Shown piece by piece: positions 31,201-45,952 of a DNA stretch of 64,000 nt (position 1 is its first letter; each line of letters starts with the position of its first letter). The stretch is from Thamnaconus septentrionalis (Eukaryota; Chordata; Actinopteri; Tetraodontiformes; Monacanthidae): NCBI GenBank assembly GCA_009823395.1, contig CM020502.1, positions 24,577,944-24,641,943 of the forward strand, read 5' to 3'. Below the pieces are notes generated by a model. The model saw only the letters and a list, made by a program, of their open reading frames with translations, was not told the origin of the DNA and ran no database searches. A program made the position numbers and the translations under genes.

Positions 31201-34200
31201 GTAAGTAGCTCCAGCCTGTTGGCTTCCGCCACTAGTTTTTCTCAGATCGCCGCGGTTTCTTGTTGTCATTTAGTTGTCAGTGTTTTAGCATGGATCTATA
31301 AGGGTTTTTTGTTTGTTTTTGCACCGAGCTGTGCAAGTTCAGCTGTTCAGCTTCTAGTCCGACCGGAAGCGAGAAGCGACTTTTTGTGCGAGTGTTCAGA
31401 TGCCATGTGATGATGATGATGATTGCACATTATTGCGACGCAACTTTCAACTTGGCAAACGTGCTATTTAAAGCTTCTCCCCACAGCTCTTCCCTTCTGT
31501 GTGCAGATTGCTGTCAAATGCATGTGGTGGCATAACGTGGTGGTGGCCAACTTCTTTTTTGTTTTTGTTTTTTTTGTTTTTTTCGCATTCAACTCACATA
31601 TTATGGCTCGTCTATTTGGAAATATTGCGTGGCACTTATTATGTTGCCACTCATCTGGATCTATCAGATGAGGCACTGTGAAGCTGAACTAATGTGTTGA
31701 TCTCCAGTTTGATTCCACTCATTTGCTTAGAAAACCCTCAAATGCTGCAAAATTTCCCAGACTGTTCTGATTATTTAACAAGTGTATTTTCCAAGAAGGT
31801 TTCCCACCTCAGTTTTTCTTTCTTAGCTCTAAAAATTCATCTGCTTCCTGACGTCTCTACAAGCTCTGCTCTCTCTGGCTGCGTCGACCAATCACTGGGC
31901 TTGAAATCGACCCCCGGGGCCCCTGTGTTTGGCGCTGCTCGCATTAATAGATGTAACAGGTGATGCAGGCCACAGCGTCACAAGTTTCTATAATAAACAC
32001 TGATGAGGCACCTCGCACTTTGAAATCAACAGGTTTCAGATGCTCCGTACAGCCGGCGAGAAGATCAGTTTTTTTTATTGTTTTGTATGCAGCCCAGGAC
32101 TGGGTCCCGGAGAGATGTGACTCGCCGTGATAGCACTCAGCCTAATGGCCGAGTGCAATGATGTCAGACTAGCAGAGTGGCCCTGCCCACTCCCTATATT
32201 TCACGGGCACTAAGTGGATTGATCCGTTGCTTTGCCTACATGATGTTCACGCGGCGATGCTCGGCAAGCTGAGCGGCCCAGCGTTACCAGGCAGCAGCAG
32301 CAGACGGAGGATGAGGAGGAGGAACAGGTGTAACCCAGCATGATTGGCAGGAAGGGACTCTTTGGACTTTTGGCAACTTAATTGATGCGAGGAGACGATG
32401 TGGAAAACTGTTGTTTTGGCTCTTCTGCATTTTGACACCTCAGCCAGCAGTGATTGTAGTTTAGCAGGAGAGAGATTGTAATGATGACATAGTGGACATA
32501 GCTCATTCTTGCAGCGTGCTACCTGTGGCCAATGCTGCCACTCCGGGCTAACTCCAGTGATGCTGATGTTGAGTGATGAGGCTCAAGGTGAAAGTTGCCC
32601 TAAGAAGAAAGATGGCGATGCAGCGAGTGACCCAGATTGTTTTCCTGAAAGAAATCCAGCGACGCTGATACGCAGCTCTGTGCATGTAAAGGCCCCATAT
32701 TGTGTGAAATCGACTTCCCCTTTGTGCTCCATCAATCATCTGTGTTTCTGTCCCATCGTTGAACTCTGCAGAAAGGAGGAAAGTCTCTCTGTTGCTCACT
32801 TTTGGATGCAGGCACTAAAACACATGTTTTTTTGGAAATCAGCCCCTCATGACATCACTAAGAGTTTAGAGGTAGTCTCTGCGCCCCAAGATGACTGGCT
32901 CAAAGCCGCCTTCTGACTATGTGGACATTCCGATAAAGCGCCAGTTTTAGCATGAGGCCGTAAACAGGGTTAAACGTGCTGTTTTTTCAGGAGATCTTGA
33001 GAGCTTTTTTAGCGATATGTTATCATGCAGGGCTGCGCCACTGGAGTCCAGGATAAAATGCAAAGTTCCAGAAGATCTCTAGGGCCTATAGCTAATCTTT
33101 GTATGTTGCTAGAAGCTAAATAATAATAATAATAATGATAAAAAAATTCCCTAAAATTTGCCCGCATGTTTTATTGGACTGTGGGGAGGTGAACTGTGAG
33201 AACCTGCTCACTGTGCATGAAAAATGTGCTTGATTCCTCCTTGATTATTTATCCATTTAACCAGGTTTCTAACAATTATTGTTACCAGCATCCACTGCAA
33301 ATGCCATTAGAGCTTGAAGGGGTTCTAATCATGTTGAAAACTGGAGGCCAGATTGTTGGAAATATTGCATCAGGGTTGCAGGCGCTGCTCGGCAGCTGAC
33401 CTGGGCGAGTTGGTTGGTAAATTGGTCGGAGGTGGATCCTCAGTGCTCCACCTCAAAATGCTCGATTGCAAGTTGTTTTGAAGTTTTAAGTTTAACTGGA
33501 CTGGTCGCCGTCCTTTTGAGCAGGAAGAGGCAGGCGCACGTGGTGCAAAACAGGAAGTTACTTCGCGATCGTACACAACAGTAGGACGAGCAGTTTTAGC
33601 AGAACTGGAGGACATTTGCTCATGAAAATGCAAGTGGGGAACAACGCTAAAGGCTTTTCTCTGCTCCCGAGTTCTTTTGAATTGCAAACAGACAGTGCAG
33701 GCGACATTTTAGCCCACATTAGCTGAACACTCTCTGTGACGATGGCGCCCCAAACCTGCTACCTTAAGCTAAGAGTGTGTAGCCTCGCTATCGAAAAAAA
33801 AGTAATGTTTGCCAGGTTCCGATCTCCTCACCTACACGTCTCCACTGTGGGCGTTTCATTCGAGAGCTCGAGGTATCCGCTGTTACATACCCTCGACTTG
33901 TACACTTGTGGACGCACAAAAAAAAAAAAAGAAATCCAACGTCCGTCATCCGTTCCTCCTCGCCTTCACCCGTCATGTGGCCTGAGCCTGGCGATCTCAG
34001 GCGTCTCCATCTCTAACCTCACACGCCAGCGTCTGTCTGCCTCAGATCTCTACCGTCCCGTCCCTCTATCCCTCCCTCCCTCGTCCCTTTCAGTCCCACT
34101 CATTCCCCCGTCCATCCATCTCCGTCTCCATCTGCCTCCCTGTGCATCTCTTTATCTCTGCCCCCTTCTCCTTCTCCTTCTCCTTTTGCCCTCGAGGCGG

Positions 34201-35566
34201 ATGATTAACATCATCGAATCTGAAATGCAAAGTCTGATGTCATAGACTTTTTTTTTTTGCTCCCAGAGATCTCGGCGCCAGCAACTCACGCTGCTAAGGG
34301 ACCGAGGAGGACAAAAAAGAAAATGTAGCGACAGCAAGAAAAGCCGGGTCGCTCGGTCTTGAGGAAGCTCCGCTGCAGCTCCGATAATTTGGCTTGTGTG
34401 CTGTGTTGTTTACTCGCGCCGCCAAAAGAGGAGACGCGTCCTGATTTTCGTGTCATCCCGTGCCAGCTCTTTGTTGTGAGTTCAGCCGTCCAGGCCCAGA
34501 ATTTTCACCAGCCCCGCTCTGGCTTTTCCCCTTAGTCACCAGAAAAAAAATTTGGAAAAAACATATTTTCTCTCCCCCTTCCTCCTCTCCCTCCAAACTT
34601 GCTGTCGTCCTCTGCTCCCTTCCTTCTTTCTGCCACTTGCTTTTTTTTCCTTGCAAAAGGCCTAACTAGATTTCATGCTCAACCAGCTAAAGAGCCGCGG
34701 CGCTCATGTTTGTCACCTAGTCTCCAGCGATCCGTCTGCATAACGTCGAGGAGCCACTCGATGCTAAAAGAAGACAAGGTGGGCAGTTGCTGAAATAAAT
34801 TGATAAATAGAGGATGAGTTGTAAACATTTAGACTTGGACCTTGTATGCATGTGTTGTTGTTGTGTTTTTTATGAAAAGCTGCATGCAGCTCGCCCCTTT
34901 TCCAGTCGCCGGGAAGGGTGGTGATTTTCTTTAAAGCTCTGCTTTACTGCTTGAGCGCAGACGAGAAACTGTGGTTTTATTGTTTGAACGGCAGATGGAA
35001 CCAGGACGGTGCCAGTTCTAAAGGTCAAGTGTGTAATATTTGGAGATTTTGAGAGGAAACAGCGACATGAAGTGGTTACATTTTAGATTGGAGTGCTCTT
35101 TCACTCCCTCTCCCTCTCCCAAGCTTGCCAGTGAACTATTCGTTTGTACAGTTTTGCATTCATGCCTCACATTCCAGAATACAAAAACCTTCTTCTCCTC
35201 CGCCTTCGTCTTGGAGAGTCTTCTGAAGTCTGACCGCAGTTCAGTTTCCTGTCTGGCTTCTTGTCCCTCCTGACGTCTTCCTCTCCGTCTGCAGCTCCCA
35301 CCAGCACTTGAGGCCACCGGTTCGCCTTCGTTCCTCGTGGTTGTCGTTGGGGGCGGGGCTGAAGCTGCATGTGTTGCGGCATCGGGAAGACAAAGAACTT
35401 GAATGTGCATAAAAGTATAGAATTAAAAAGTTGCCTCACAACCACGAAGTCGTTCCTGCTTTTTCACCCATGTGCGTTTTTGTGTCCTGAACCAGGAAAT
35501 GCAGCCATATCCCCAGAAAATTGCACCGGCAAACATAATCCTGTTTTTGCAGCTCTCCTGACTTTG

Positions 35567-35593
35567 GGTGTGTGTGTGTGTGTGTGTGTGTGT
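35567..35593 (+). repeat. (TG)n microsatellite
   Basis: About 13 TG units, cacna2d1 intron 1. Confidence 0.95.
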
Positions 35594-38075
35594 ACGCTTT
35601 ACTAATTCAGTTTTATTAGTTTCTGGGAAATGGAATAGATGGGGGGTAGGGCTCGCTGCTACAGGCTTTGTGTGTTTTTGATTGAATCATGCAGCCTTGT
35701 TAGAGAGAAGCAGGGATTTAAAGTGTCCAGTCTGATATCAAGGAAATATGCACGGCGGCGAGGTAATAAATGAGATTTTTTACCTCAACTTTTTTTGACG
35801 CTGTCAAGTCGTAGTTGGAGTATGACACCGAAAATACTCTGGAGTCTGAATGAATCAAATGCGACGAGCAGATGGGAACGACGGGCTCTGTCTACAGTTT
35901 CCTTGGCCGCTGCTTGCTCCGAAGCAGCTGCAACTGTATATTCGCTCTCTATATATACTGCGTATTTCTGTCTTGAGAGACATACAAGGACACAGAGGCT
36001 GCGTCTGGGAGCTCCGGTGGAGCTGCTTTGCGCAGAACAATAATTATCCACAAAGACTTTCGAGATCTTCATAAAACAGCATGTTTAGCCATCTGCTCAC
36101 AGCCTCCTGCTGAGAAACACTGGCTTTTAGCCTCCTGTTGCAGCCGATAATTTGTCGGACCTTTCACGTTTGGAAGCATGGTCTCACTGGGTGAAGCCAT
36201 CACCTGACCGGGGATGTTTATTCCAGAAAAGCTTTTTTTTAACCAGCAAAAGAACTGAAGGAGGTTTCTGAGCAGTTCAGTGAAAAGATAATGTGTTTTT
36301 TTTTTTTTTTTTTTTTTACAGTTTAGGAATTTGGATTCTTCCATACAATCCGTTTCTTCCTCTTATCGTTCTTCTTCTAAGTTCTTTTGCTTTGCCCCCA
36401 TCTCAACCCTGGCTATATTTAGCCAAGCCTCCCCTCTCTTTTTTGGGGGAAGGGAGGATGGTGCTGAGCGTCTCAGATGGAGGTAAAGATATACCAGGGA
36501 AGAGTGGCGGGTGAGGGGCTTCCCATAAATCCGCCCTCCCTCTTTGGCCTCCCAGTGTCGCTTCGGTCTCTGGCTCTGGTTTTGGGAAAGTTGAAGGAGG
36601 CGAGCTCGGCGCTGGATCAGCTCCACGCAAAAACCCTCTGGCACATGGAAATTTCCGAGACTTTTTTCCATTGCAACGTTTCCCGGGCAACCTTGGGAAT
36701 AGCTAACAGCTGTTTGGTGCGGGAGGCTGGTCCTGTGCAGGAAGCACGTGTGTGTGTGTGTGTGGCGCACACAAAAACATTGGGTCATGACAGGCCATAA
36801 ACATACGCCTTTAAAAATGTACACCAAAGCAAAACAGAACTTCAGCTGAGACCTTTAAGAAAGTGGTCTTGGCTTCTTTCAGTCATTTATTGAGGTGCTC
36901 TCTTTTTCCAAACAGGATCCCTCTGATACAGACCATTCAAATGTAAACCGGGTTTATTCTAAGAATTTTTTTTTTTTTTCAAATGTAAACAGGCAAGCAG
37001 AGACAGATGTGGACGCGATGCTCCTCGTTTCAAGCCATTTCATTCTTTCGTCCTTACATTCTTTGGCAGAATATTTACGGTTTTTACTCTTTTATGTGAG
37101 TGATGATTTTATACACATTCCTAGTGCTCAACTTAATGATGTAAAGTTTAAAGAAAATTGAACCCCCAGACTTCTTATAAAGCAGCGTGACCACCAGCCA
37201 ATCTGAAATAAAAACCTCCTCCTCTACCTTGTCTAGCGCGTTAACACAATAAGCCAGCGTGACCTGATCAGACACGAGAGCCCAGTCAGTGTTTAAAAAT
37301 ACCCCGGGACCCCAGGAAAAAAAGCGCTCGCACTAGTGATGGCCCGTAATGACTTCGCTCTCGAGCACCTTTAATGGAGTCGTACTATGTGAGAGGAGGA
37401 GCTCAGTGCCAGACTGGACCGGACAGTGAGTCCAGCCATCAGGGAGAGTGCGGCACTAACTCTAGTCTGGCTGCGTGGGCGCCTGGATTGACGCTAATTG
37501 GGGCATTTTGGCCAGCGGGGCTCTCTAATCTCTCTATTTATACCCGTCAGCCCCTGTTGTCGTTGCTGTTGTTGTCGTCGTCGGTGTGTGCGCGCACGTG
37601 TTTGTGCAGAAAAGTGTGAAGGTGACGCCGACGTGGGGGGTTGTTTAGTCACCGCGGCGGAGGCTGAAATGACTGTATAGCAGGGAGGAGGACGGCCGGA
37701 GGGGACGGCGAAGAGATGAGCCAGAGGAAGGAGAGCGTTAAGGTCTTAAGTTAGAACACAACATCAGTCAACACTCTGTTACGATCCCGGGGAATTTCTG
37801 ATTCTGGGACGTTGGTTGCCTTTTTGCTTTTCCCATTGGCAGCAGCAGAGGCGGCAGTAGCCTGGTGTTGCCCTGCTGCTCTTGTCCCTCCGTTTTAACA
37901 CGCGCGGACACTTGCTGGGAGAGGTGACGCTGTCGGCGTGCTTGATTATGCCTCCTGACGTGGAGCCTGCAGCGGAGGAGGAGGAGGCTGAATGGACCCT
38001 GCAGGCTGAGCGGGGGTGCACAACTCTATTGTACTTACTGTCATATAAAGGATAACAAGCCGTATTTAATAATAA

Positions 38076-38404
38076 TGGATTGGATTTATGCTTGTTTGGT
38101 ACTTTTCAAGGCACCCAAAGCGCTTTAAATTGAACCCATTCATCATTCACACTGGTGGTGGTGGAACTACATGTGTAGCCACAGCTGCCCTGGGACAGAC
38201 TGACGGAAGCGTGGCAGCCAATCTGCGCCAAACGGCCCCTCCCACCACCACCACCACCCAACATCCACTCTCTTTCATACGGGGCAATGTGGGTTAAGTG
38301 TCTTGCCCAAGGACACAACAACAGGCTAGCATGGAGCAGGATTTGAACCGCCAACCTTTCGCTCATTGGACAACCAGCTCTACCTCCTGAGCTCCAGTTG
38401 CCCC
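38076..38404 (-). mobile_element. tRNA-derived SINE, minus strand
   Basis: The reverse complement of the right end reads as a tRNA-like head: an A box (TGGAGCTCAGGAGGT, complement of 38382-38396) and a B box (GGTTCAAATCC, complement of 38339-38349), about the normal spacing apart. The body (CCAAAGCGCTTTA.. near 38110, and CATACGGGGCAATGTGGGTTAAGTG.. near 38280) is a repeat body I recognise as common in teleost genomes. The copy is non-coding. Target-site duplications were not resolved. Confidence 0.75.
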
Positions 38405-41400
38405 TATTTTCCTGCACCTCCATTTTTTTAGGCTTCACCCCAACCGGCAGGCTCGTGCAGCATGATCAGCAGAAGTCAGTCAACAAAAAGTGGCGGCGTG
38501 TCTTGTGTTGCTGTCGGGATGGTCGCAGGACGCCTTGAATATGCATCGCCGATGCTTCTTCCAGTGCCAACATCCAGCAGTTTCAACAAGTCAACCCTGT
38601 GTAGATCCGTGTCCTGCGGCCCAAACCTGCCCCACCGGTGCCTCCTAGGCAGCCCGCCGGCTGTCGTTCGGTGATGATCTGACGTGGCGTCTCTCTCGTC
38701 TCGTCTCGTCTTGTCGGCCTCTTCCGCCGCCGTGATATCAACCCAGAGTGCTCGATTATTCAGCGCCGCTGTTGTCAGGGCCTCGCTTAAACAACCGCTC
38801 CTCACAGCCAGGCAAGTTGGGGGTGGGCGGAGGCAGTGGCTGGCGAGCTAAGAAGGGTGGGCGGAAACATCAATAACTGCGGCGTCGAGGATAACGAGGC
38901 CGCAAGACGTTTACAAAGCCTGCAATTACGGCGCTGTTGACCTCAGTAACAAAGAGATGGAGGACGACATCACCATCACTCGTCTTCTGACTTCCGCCAC
39001 AACGGCGACGAGAGACGACCAAGAATTTCACAGAATAATTTGGGGACCAAGTGAGAGTCAGTGGAGAACAAATACAGCACTTTGTTACGTTGATTTCTCC
39101 TTCTGGAAAAATGAAAGAAGGGAAAAACATTTGCGATATAAAGAGGTGAAAAAGTCAGCAGGGGGCGTTGAGAGGACTAGGGCACACAGAGGCAGACAGG
39201 AAGTGGAGCAGGAAGTGAGTGTTTGCCTTGCACAGAGCGCCGCCGGGCTAGCATCTTCCGAGACGTCTTGCCTCGTAGCCGAAGCTCTTTAAACTGTTCC
39301 CAAGTGGCTCAATTACATCCACGCTGCAGTTCCTCTCTCTTTATTTTTCTTCCTTTTTGCAGCATTACGCTGGTCTCCCGTCACAACGGCCGGCCTTTTC
39401 CTCTCTTTCCAGGAACAGATTAGGAGTCCAAACAACTTCGATCACATGAGGATTTAAGGTTTTTTTTTTTAAAAGCTGCCTCGGAACAGTGACAGAAGAT
39501 GAAACCGGGTTACTCAAAGATTTCAGCGCGCAGTGAGGCAAAAGTCGTCTTTTGATCGGAACCCTCTCTTGTACTTTGCTGATCAAGGAGTCGGTGTGAT
39601 CGCTGTTGGAAGCGAAGGGACTTGTGCGCGACGTACTTGATGACGATGACAACAACAAAAAAAACAAAACAAGAAGCGGCGTCTTACAAAGCGCTCCAAG
39701 GCTTCTTGTGGCCTGCACGGCGCTCACCTCACCTCAGAGCCCCTCGCCGGCTTTCTTTCTAGTGATGACACAGAGATACTTTTGGCACAGGCAGGCGTAG
39801 GCAGCCGTCTGAAGAACAGAGGGAGAGGAAAGTAAAATATTCCCCCAGCTTAACCCTCTACCCCCCCCTCCCTCCCTTTTCACCGTGTGACTGGAAAACC
39901 ACCTCTCAAAGTTTGGATCCAAACTCTGGAGAACCTTCTTCAGCAGGTTTTTTTTCCCTAAACTTTGATCAAAAGGGAAAAGTACGAACAGTGTTTCATG
40001 CGATTGCAATTTCTTACCCTTTTATATGCTTTTAAATCAACAACAAAGCTGATTGATATCCTTTTTTTTTTTTTTTTTTGCTTCAACCTACTATGATGTC
40101 ACTGGTCGTGTGCCCCCTCTGGTGTTGTGAGGTTATTGTGCCCACTGGATGTGACCGAAGCAAATATCCAACCTTTTGTGTCGGAGCGCGACACGTCGGA
40201 GAAGCCAGCGCGTCAGCCATCGCCCCCTGTGGGTGCTGACGGTTTGGTGTAACACCAGCTGACGCCAGAGGTCACCCCCCTGCTTCTGGACATGGACCAG
40301 ACATCAGAGCGGGATGTAAAAACATGCTGCTGATTAGATAAGGATAACTGACTCCCTTTTTTTTTCCTTCCAGTTAAACCTGATTCATCCTGCTTTTCTT
40401 TTAAAACCAGCTGAATGTTCAAAGTGTCAGGTTGCAGTTTTACCAGGCAACAACAAAAAAGGCGAACCACACAAACTGCAAGGCGCCCGCCGGAGGCCTC
40501 ATTAATGGTTTCGGACGTGGGACTGGCGCTGACTCACGCTCCTCACTCCAGGATTGCGCCCACTCTCCGCCGGCGTCGCTCAGATGGAAGCGTCTTCCCC
40601 CGACCGACGAGATGTTTTTCCCTCTAATGATGTCGTGCGTTCCCTCTCTCCTCTCTCTCTCCGTCTCTGGCAGCGACAAATGAAAAGTGTTGCACGGCCG
40701 TTTCTATTCTAGTGGAACGACACAGTCGGATAAATTGGTTTATTTTCTGTGCAATTAGCAGTTGTTCTTTTTTGTAATATTCCAGTAACGATGGAGAAGC
40801 CAATGAGTTTGCCGACTGAAAGGCAGCACCGGAGGTGTATGTGTGGGGGGGGTACTTCTTCTTCTCGGTTGCTCTCCGAGGGAGGAATCGTTGCCTTATC
40901 ACTCACTTGCGCGACAATCATTAACCGATATTTCCGGTTAAAGCCATGATTTGCCAACAAACAACAGATGGCAGGAGCCCAGAAAGCTCCCTGCTGGAAA
41001 GTCAGTCAATTCTTTTTGACAGAATAGCTTCGTGGCAGGGAATTTTTTTTTTTTCTAAGAGGTGGATTTAAATGATTTAGGCACATTTTGTATTGTCTCA
41101 GTAGCGCTTTAGTTGGATTTGGCACCACAATTACCATGAAACTAATTTTGCAAGTAAAAAAACAAAACAAAACATACACTTGTCATCATCCAGTGTCATC
41201 AACTCTAAAGCCTTGAGTTGTATAACATGACATGACGTGCCAGCGGGTGACGCCCACCTCATTACATTAAGAGCGGGAGATATGCACCTGTCCTGGTGAC
41301 CTTTGACCCGCCTGCCCTCTGGGAGACCTGTTTCCTCGCTCGCTCCGGTTACACGCAGAGACTCGCACACACGAGTGACAGCTGGGGCAACACAGCCAGC

Positions 41401-41595
41401 TTCTCTTCCAGCCATTAGACTGATGAAGACTGGTCGGAGAGGGAACGGGTGGGGGGGCACAGAAGGGTCAGGGGGGCGTGGTCAACCACTATCCAGGATG
41501 TTAATTTAGCCATCGGAGATTTTGAAGACTAAACACGCACTGTGTTTGGTCTTCAGACTCACTTTTTAAGACCTCATGAGCTTGACCCCTGTCCA

Positions 41596-41600
<5 letters not shown>

Positions 41601-41674
<74 letters not shown>
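41601..41674 (+). repeat. (TG)n microsatellite
   Basis: About 37 perfect TG units, cacna2d1 intron 1. Confidence 0.98.
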
Positions 41675-41675
<1 letters not shown>

Positions 41676-42203
41676 CCCAGGTCTCACGTTCAGCTTAGTG
41701 CTGGAAAATGTGCGTATGATATTACAAAGTCGCGGCCTGCTCAACCTGAGCCAGCCACTGACTGATAGCTTCACCTCCAGAGACTCTACTTCACACCTCC
41801 AGGTGGCCCAGAGGGTCTGAACTGCACCTTCCCTCCCACCGAGTCGCTTCTTGGGAAAAAAAAAAGTGTGATCCTCCAACGCCGAGCGGCTTTGTTTAAG
41901 TTCACAGGAAGGTCGCGTCGCCGCAATAGAGGGAAAATAAAACGCAGCTCAGCATTATCACTGCGATGAATCGGAGGCATATTAATATCTAAAGTTGCTG
42001 GCGTCGTCGCAGCAGTTATCTTCGCAGCGCCGTTCTAGCTTCCTCTGAAAATGCAACCAGAGAGGAGTGGGAGGATGAGAGTCCACCAGCCTGAAAGATG
42101 TCTTTAAATTCTTTGGATTTGTTTCAGTCTCCGGTCTGGTGCCGAGAACAAGCTGTGATTGAAGGAAGAGTAATAGGAGAACGGAGGCGAATTAGTGAAC
42201 TTA

Positions 42204-42492
42204 CACCAGTCAAAAGTTTGGCCACATATTTTAATAGTTAATGATTTTTCTTTCATGTTTATGACTATTTACATTGTAGATTGTCACTCAAGGCATCAAA
42301 ACTATGAATGAACACATATGGAATATGTATTAACAAAAAAAGTGTTAAATAACTCAAATAAGTTTTGTATTTCAAATGATCTAGAATAGCCACCATTCAT
42401 ATTAAACATGGTATTTATCATGGTATAGGTATTTAACATTTTTTTCCTTTGATAAAGAAGAAACAGGTGTGTTCAAACTTTTGACTGGTAGT
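42204..42492. mobile_element. Tc1/mariner-type MITE (copy 1)
   Basis: 289-bp element flanked by TA on both sides (42202-42203 and 42493-42494). Left end CACCAGTCAAAAGTTTGG and right end CAAACTTTTGACTGGTAG are inverted copies. The interior (ATTGTAGATTGTCAC, TATGAATGAACACATATGG) resembles the ends of fish Tc1-like transposons. There is no transposase frame, so it is non-autonomous. Confidence 0.8.
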
Positions 42493-43247
42493 TAGTTTCG
42501 CTAAACATTTGCTGACCCACTCGACCTTTTCAAAATTACGGAACTAGAAAACAAAGTTAACAACAGAAGTGACGGTTCTCCTTCTCGAGTGGGCGGGACT
42601 AATGAGCGGCCAGCAGTGCCAGCAGGTCTCACACTCGGCCGCGCCTGGCCTGCCTGGTCTCCAGTCCGTCTAGTTTGGAGCGGAGCGGCGGTGCACCGGC
42701 GGCTCACCAGCAGACCCCGCCTCCCCCCACCCTCTGCACTGGCAGCCCTCTCCAGTTTCCTCGGGGTGAGGGTGGGTGGGGTGGGGGGCAAATGGGAGCA
42801 GCGCATGAGAGGCGATAATGATGCTATTTCTATTTTTTTTCCATGACTCGCCTTGAGTTTCCATTCTCTCACTGTTGTGTTTATGTATACTCCTATTTAT
42901 GTCTCCTGGTACGGCTGAATATCTGTCCGCTGCTGCTCGTAGTTGACCTGCGGCAGGCTCCCATCGTCACCCAAGTGAGGCAGCCAAACATCCTGACGTT
43001 AGGCAGTGGTCGTGTGTCTTTTTTTTTTAACTGATAAGAGCAGGGCAGGGCGGCCTTATTTATTAGAGTAGCTAATCAATCCCCTCCTCTACCTTTTAGC
43101 CGAGGCCCTGGAGACTTTTATCAGCAGAGACCTGAGAGAGCTCAATATTGTGGATCAAATGATCTAGCAATTAGCTGCAAGGCTGCTTTTTTGTTTGTTT
43201 CTTTCTTGTGCATTGTGACATCATGTGGAGGCCACCCAAGTGTCTGG

Positions 43248-43866
43248 TAGGGCTGTGCGATTAGTCGATTTTAAAGAGAAATCAGATTTATTAGTTAAGA
43301 CGAAAAAAAAGAAAATCTTAAAATTAGATTTTCCTCTAGCATGCTTCCGGGCTGTGCACCTCTTTACAAAATGTGAAGGTTTTGCACTTTATTTATTCAT
43401 CGTTGTTCAAGATGATAGAAAAGCCTTTTATTTTTAAAGTGATGTTTGGTGAAAGACAGTTCAGGTTGTCACTTTATCCACAGGGGGATTCATTAGTGTT
43501 TGCTTGTTAAGTTTTCACTTTATTCCCAAATAAGGAAACTCCATCTTTGTTTATGAAGAACTTGTTCATTTTCAAGTGAAGTTTGGTGACAGTGATCTTA
43601 CTTCATTAATCCCAATGGCTTCATCTTTGTTTCGTCAAGAATACTGTAAATGTTGTCACTTTACTAAACCCAATGACAGTATCTGTTAGTGGCACTTCAT
43701 TCCCGATAGGGTTTGTTTGCTATTTTCTTTAAAAAATAAAGATAAAATATTTTAAATCATTTATTCCATTGTCTTTTGAAGTTTTACCAAAAAATCAAAA
43801 TTGAAAATGGAGTTTTCCAAGAAAAAAAATCTGGATTTTATTTTTGTCCGAAATCGCCCAGCCCTA
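43248..43866. mobile_element. hAT-like non-autonomous element
   Basis: Starts TAGGGCTGTGCGATTAGTCG and ends AAATCGCCCAGCCCTA, an imperfect terminal inverted repeat (TAGGGCTGKGCGAT) shared with common fish hAT-type MITEs. The AT-rich interior has no long frame. A clean 8-bp target duplication is not visible, probably because of decay, so the superfamily call is tentative. Confidence 0.6.
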
Positions 43867-45952
43867 GCGCTGGTGATCGAAACAGCTTGTTTTAACTATA
43901 AGGCAGTGCAACTTAGCTGCATAGTAGTATCAACCAATGTACTAAATGTCCATACAGTCGCCTGGTGTGTTTCACAACGGTAAACGCTAAGGTTGCAACT
44001 GTTTTGCGGCAAACCAATCTAAAATTTGCTCGAGAAAAGAAGGAACTTTTGCTGCTAAAGTGATTAGTATGGACGCTGCTGTGGTGGCAGTCTTTGTCAG
44101 CAGTGGGCAGCAGTTATTCAAGTTAAAAAAAAAGCCGCAAAGTCAGTGTTGGTTGGCAACATGTCTCACTTGACACCCGACTGGTTTGTGAATTCAGAGA
44201 AACGCCGCGGTGCGTAGCAGCCAGCCACAAGGCAGTGATGCACACCTAATCTGATTAGCCCACTTGAACGTGATCTCTGAATTCATTTCCTCATACAGTC
44301 TAATGTGTCGGCATAAAATTCCCTTTTCAAGTCATTTGTAAAATGCTAATAGACGTAGAGGGCGCTACACTTCGGGGCCCCGCCCTCAGCTTGTCTCTCT
44401 CTCTGAGGTCTAAATATATGTGCCGCTGCTATGCTAACACACCTACCAGCACGGAGCCGGCGTGCTCGCGTTACACTGTGTTTTTTAAGTAAGATAACAC
44501 AGACGGGGTTCACATGTCAGAAGACCCTGTCACTGAAGGTGCGAGGGGGGGACAGGTTGAAGAGGTTATTTCACACGCAGCGGGTGGACAGAGTCTCCGA
44601 GGGCTCATTATCTTTATGGGTGATGTCATGTATTTTTAATTGGCGTGCTATACAGGAGCCTCGAATAGAGAGAAGGTGGAAGCTGTCGACGCGTTCACCA
44701 ATCTTGAGACAGGATCAGTGTCATTGGAACCGTGCAGCAAGGAGTTAATTACCCATCATGCCCTGCATCACGGTGGTGTTTTTAGATTGTAGTATTTTTT
44801 ATCTTACATCCTGAAGAGGAGAAGCCGCCCGACAGAAGCTTAATATATTTCAGGACAAGGCTGATTTAAAGAAGTCGCAAACAGGATGAAAGAAGAAGGA
44901 TAGACTTGTTTCACTGATGGACCAGAGACTTGCTGCTGTTAGAAAACATCAATAAAGTCTTTGCTGTTATTTATTGAAAATGTTTTTGGTGCTCTGCAGA
45001 TTGTGAGCTCAAAGTCTGGCACGTTTTCATATCTGCCTGTGATGTCTGCTCTCGTCGTCTCAACCCATTACAGAGAGTGGAAAAGCATTTGGGAAACGAG
45101 TGCCAGTAGCTCGCCCGTGCATCTCACTTCCCATGATTCATTAGTGTTTTGACTGCCGTGAGGGGGGCGGCAGAGGATACGGTTTCACATGCGCACACGC
45201 GCATGCACGCATACACGCGCACGTAACCTGACATTAGGAGAATGTCAAGGCTCCCGTATAAGGAAGCGGCGTCCTTAAAATTCCTCCGGCGACGTCCGAG
45301 TCCACAGCAGTGATTTGTTATGTATAGACAAGCAGCAAACTGCAGTTTGTGGGGGATTTGATTACAGACACGGGGACGCTTTTGCATCTGGGTTTTGGAC
45401 CAGGAAATCGAGTGGTGGTCCTGAGTCCGGTCGGCCTGTGAAGCGTAGTAGTAGCAGTGGTAATAGTTTGTTGATTAACTTTATTTATTAAGGCTGATCA
45501 GATTTTTTTGACGTGAATCTTGTGTATTTACCCATTAAAGAATCAATCAAGCAAAGCGCTCTCGATCTTTTCCCCTCCCATTTTTATTCTTCTGGCAGAA
45601 TACATTAACCGGCAGCTCACCCCTGAGGATGTGACACTCTCATGTAGGCAAAACTATGAATAGCTCTCGCCCTAATGCACAGCGTGGCGTACAGCGGAGC
45701 GGCCAATGCACTCGGCTGACCATTAACATTATTATGACCATGCCTCGTCCCCCATCCTTCCCGTACAGTTGTTCCTTCTTTTTCTTCTTCTTTTTTATTG
45801 GAAAAAAAACATATTGTGGTTGTGAGCCGCTAAATTTCAGCTGGGGTCATTTGCAGCTCAACAGGTTCAACTGTGACTGGCGGTCGAATTGGCCTTTTTA
45901 TTGATTGATTGATTTATTAATTGATTGTCTTTGATTGTCTTTGATTTTGTAG

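Larger units (their letters stand above)
31201..45952 (+). other. cacna2d1: cacna2d1 intron 1 (14.8 kb)
   Basis: Large first intron. Supported contents: a SINE (38076-38404), a Tc1-type MITE (42204-42492), a hAT-like element (43248-43866), TG microsatellites (35567, 41601), a T tract (36298-36318), decayed dispersed repeats (about 32690-32930 and 36110-36220) and CpG-rich patches (about 37550-38000). No additional exon or RNA gene recognised. Long first introns commonly hold enhancers, but none can be named here. Confidence 0.75.
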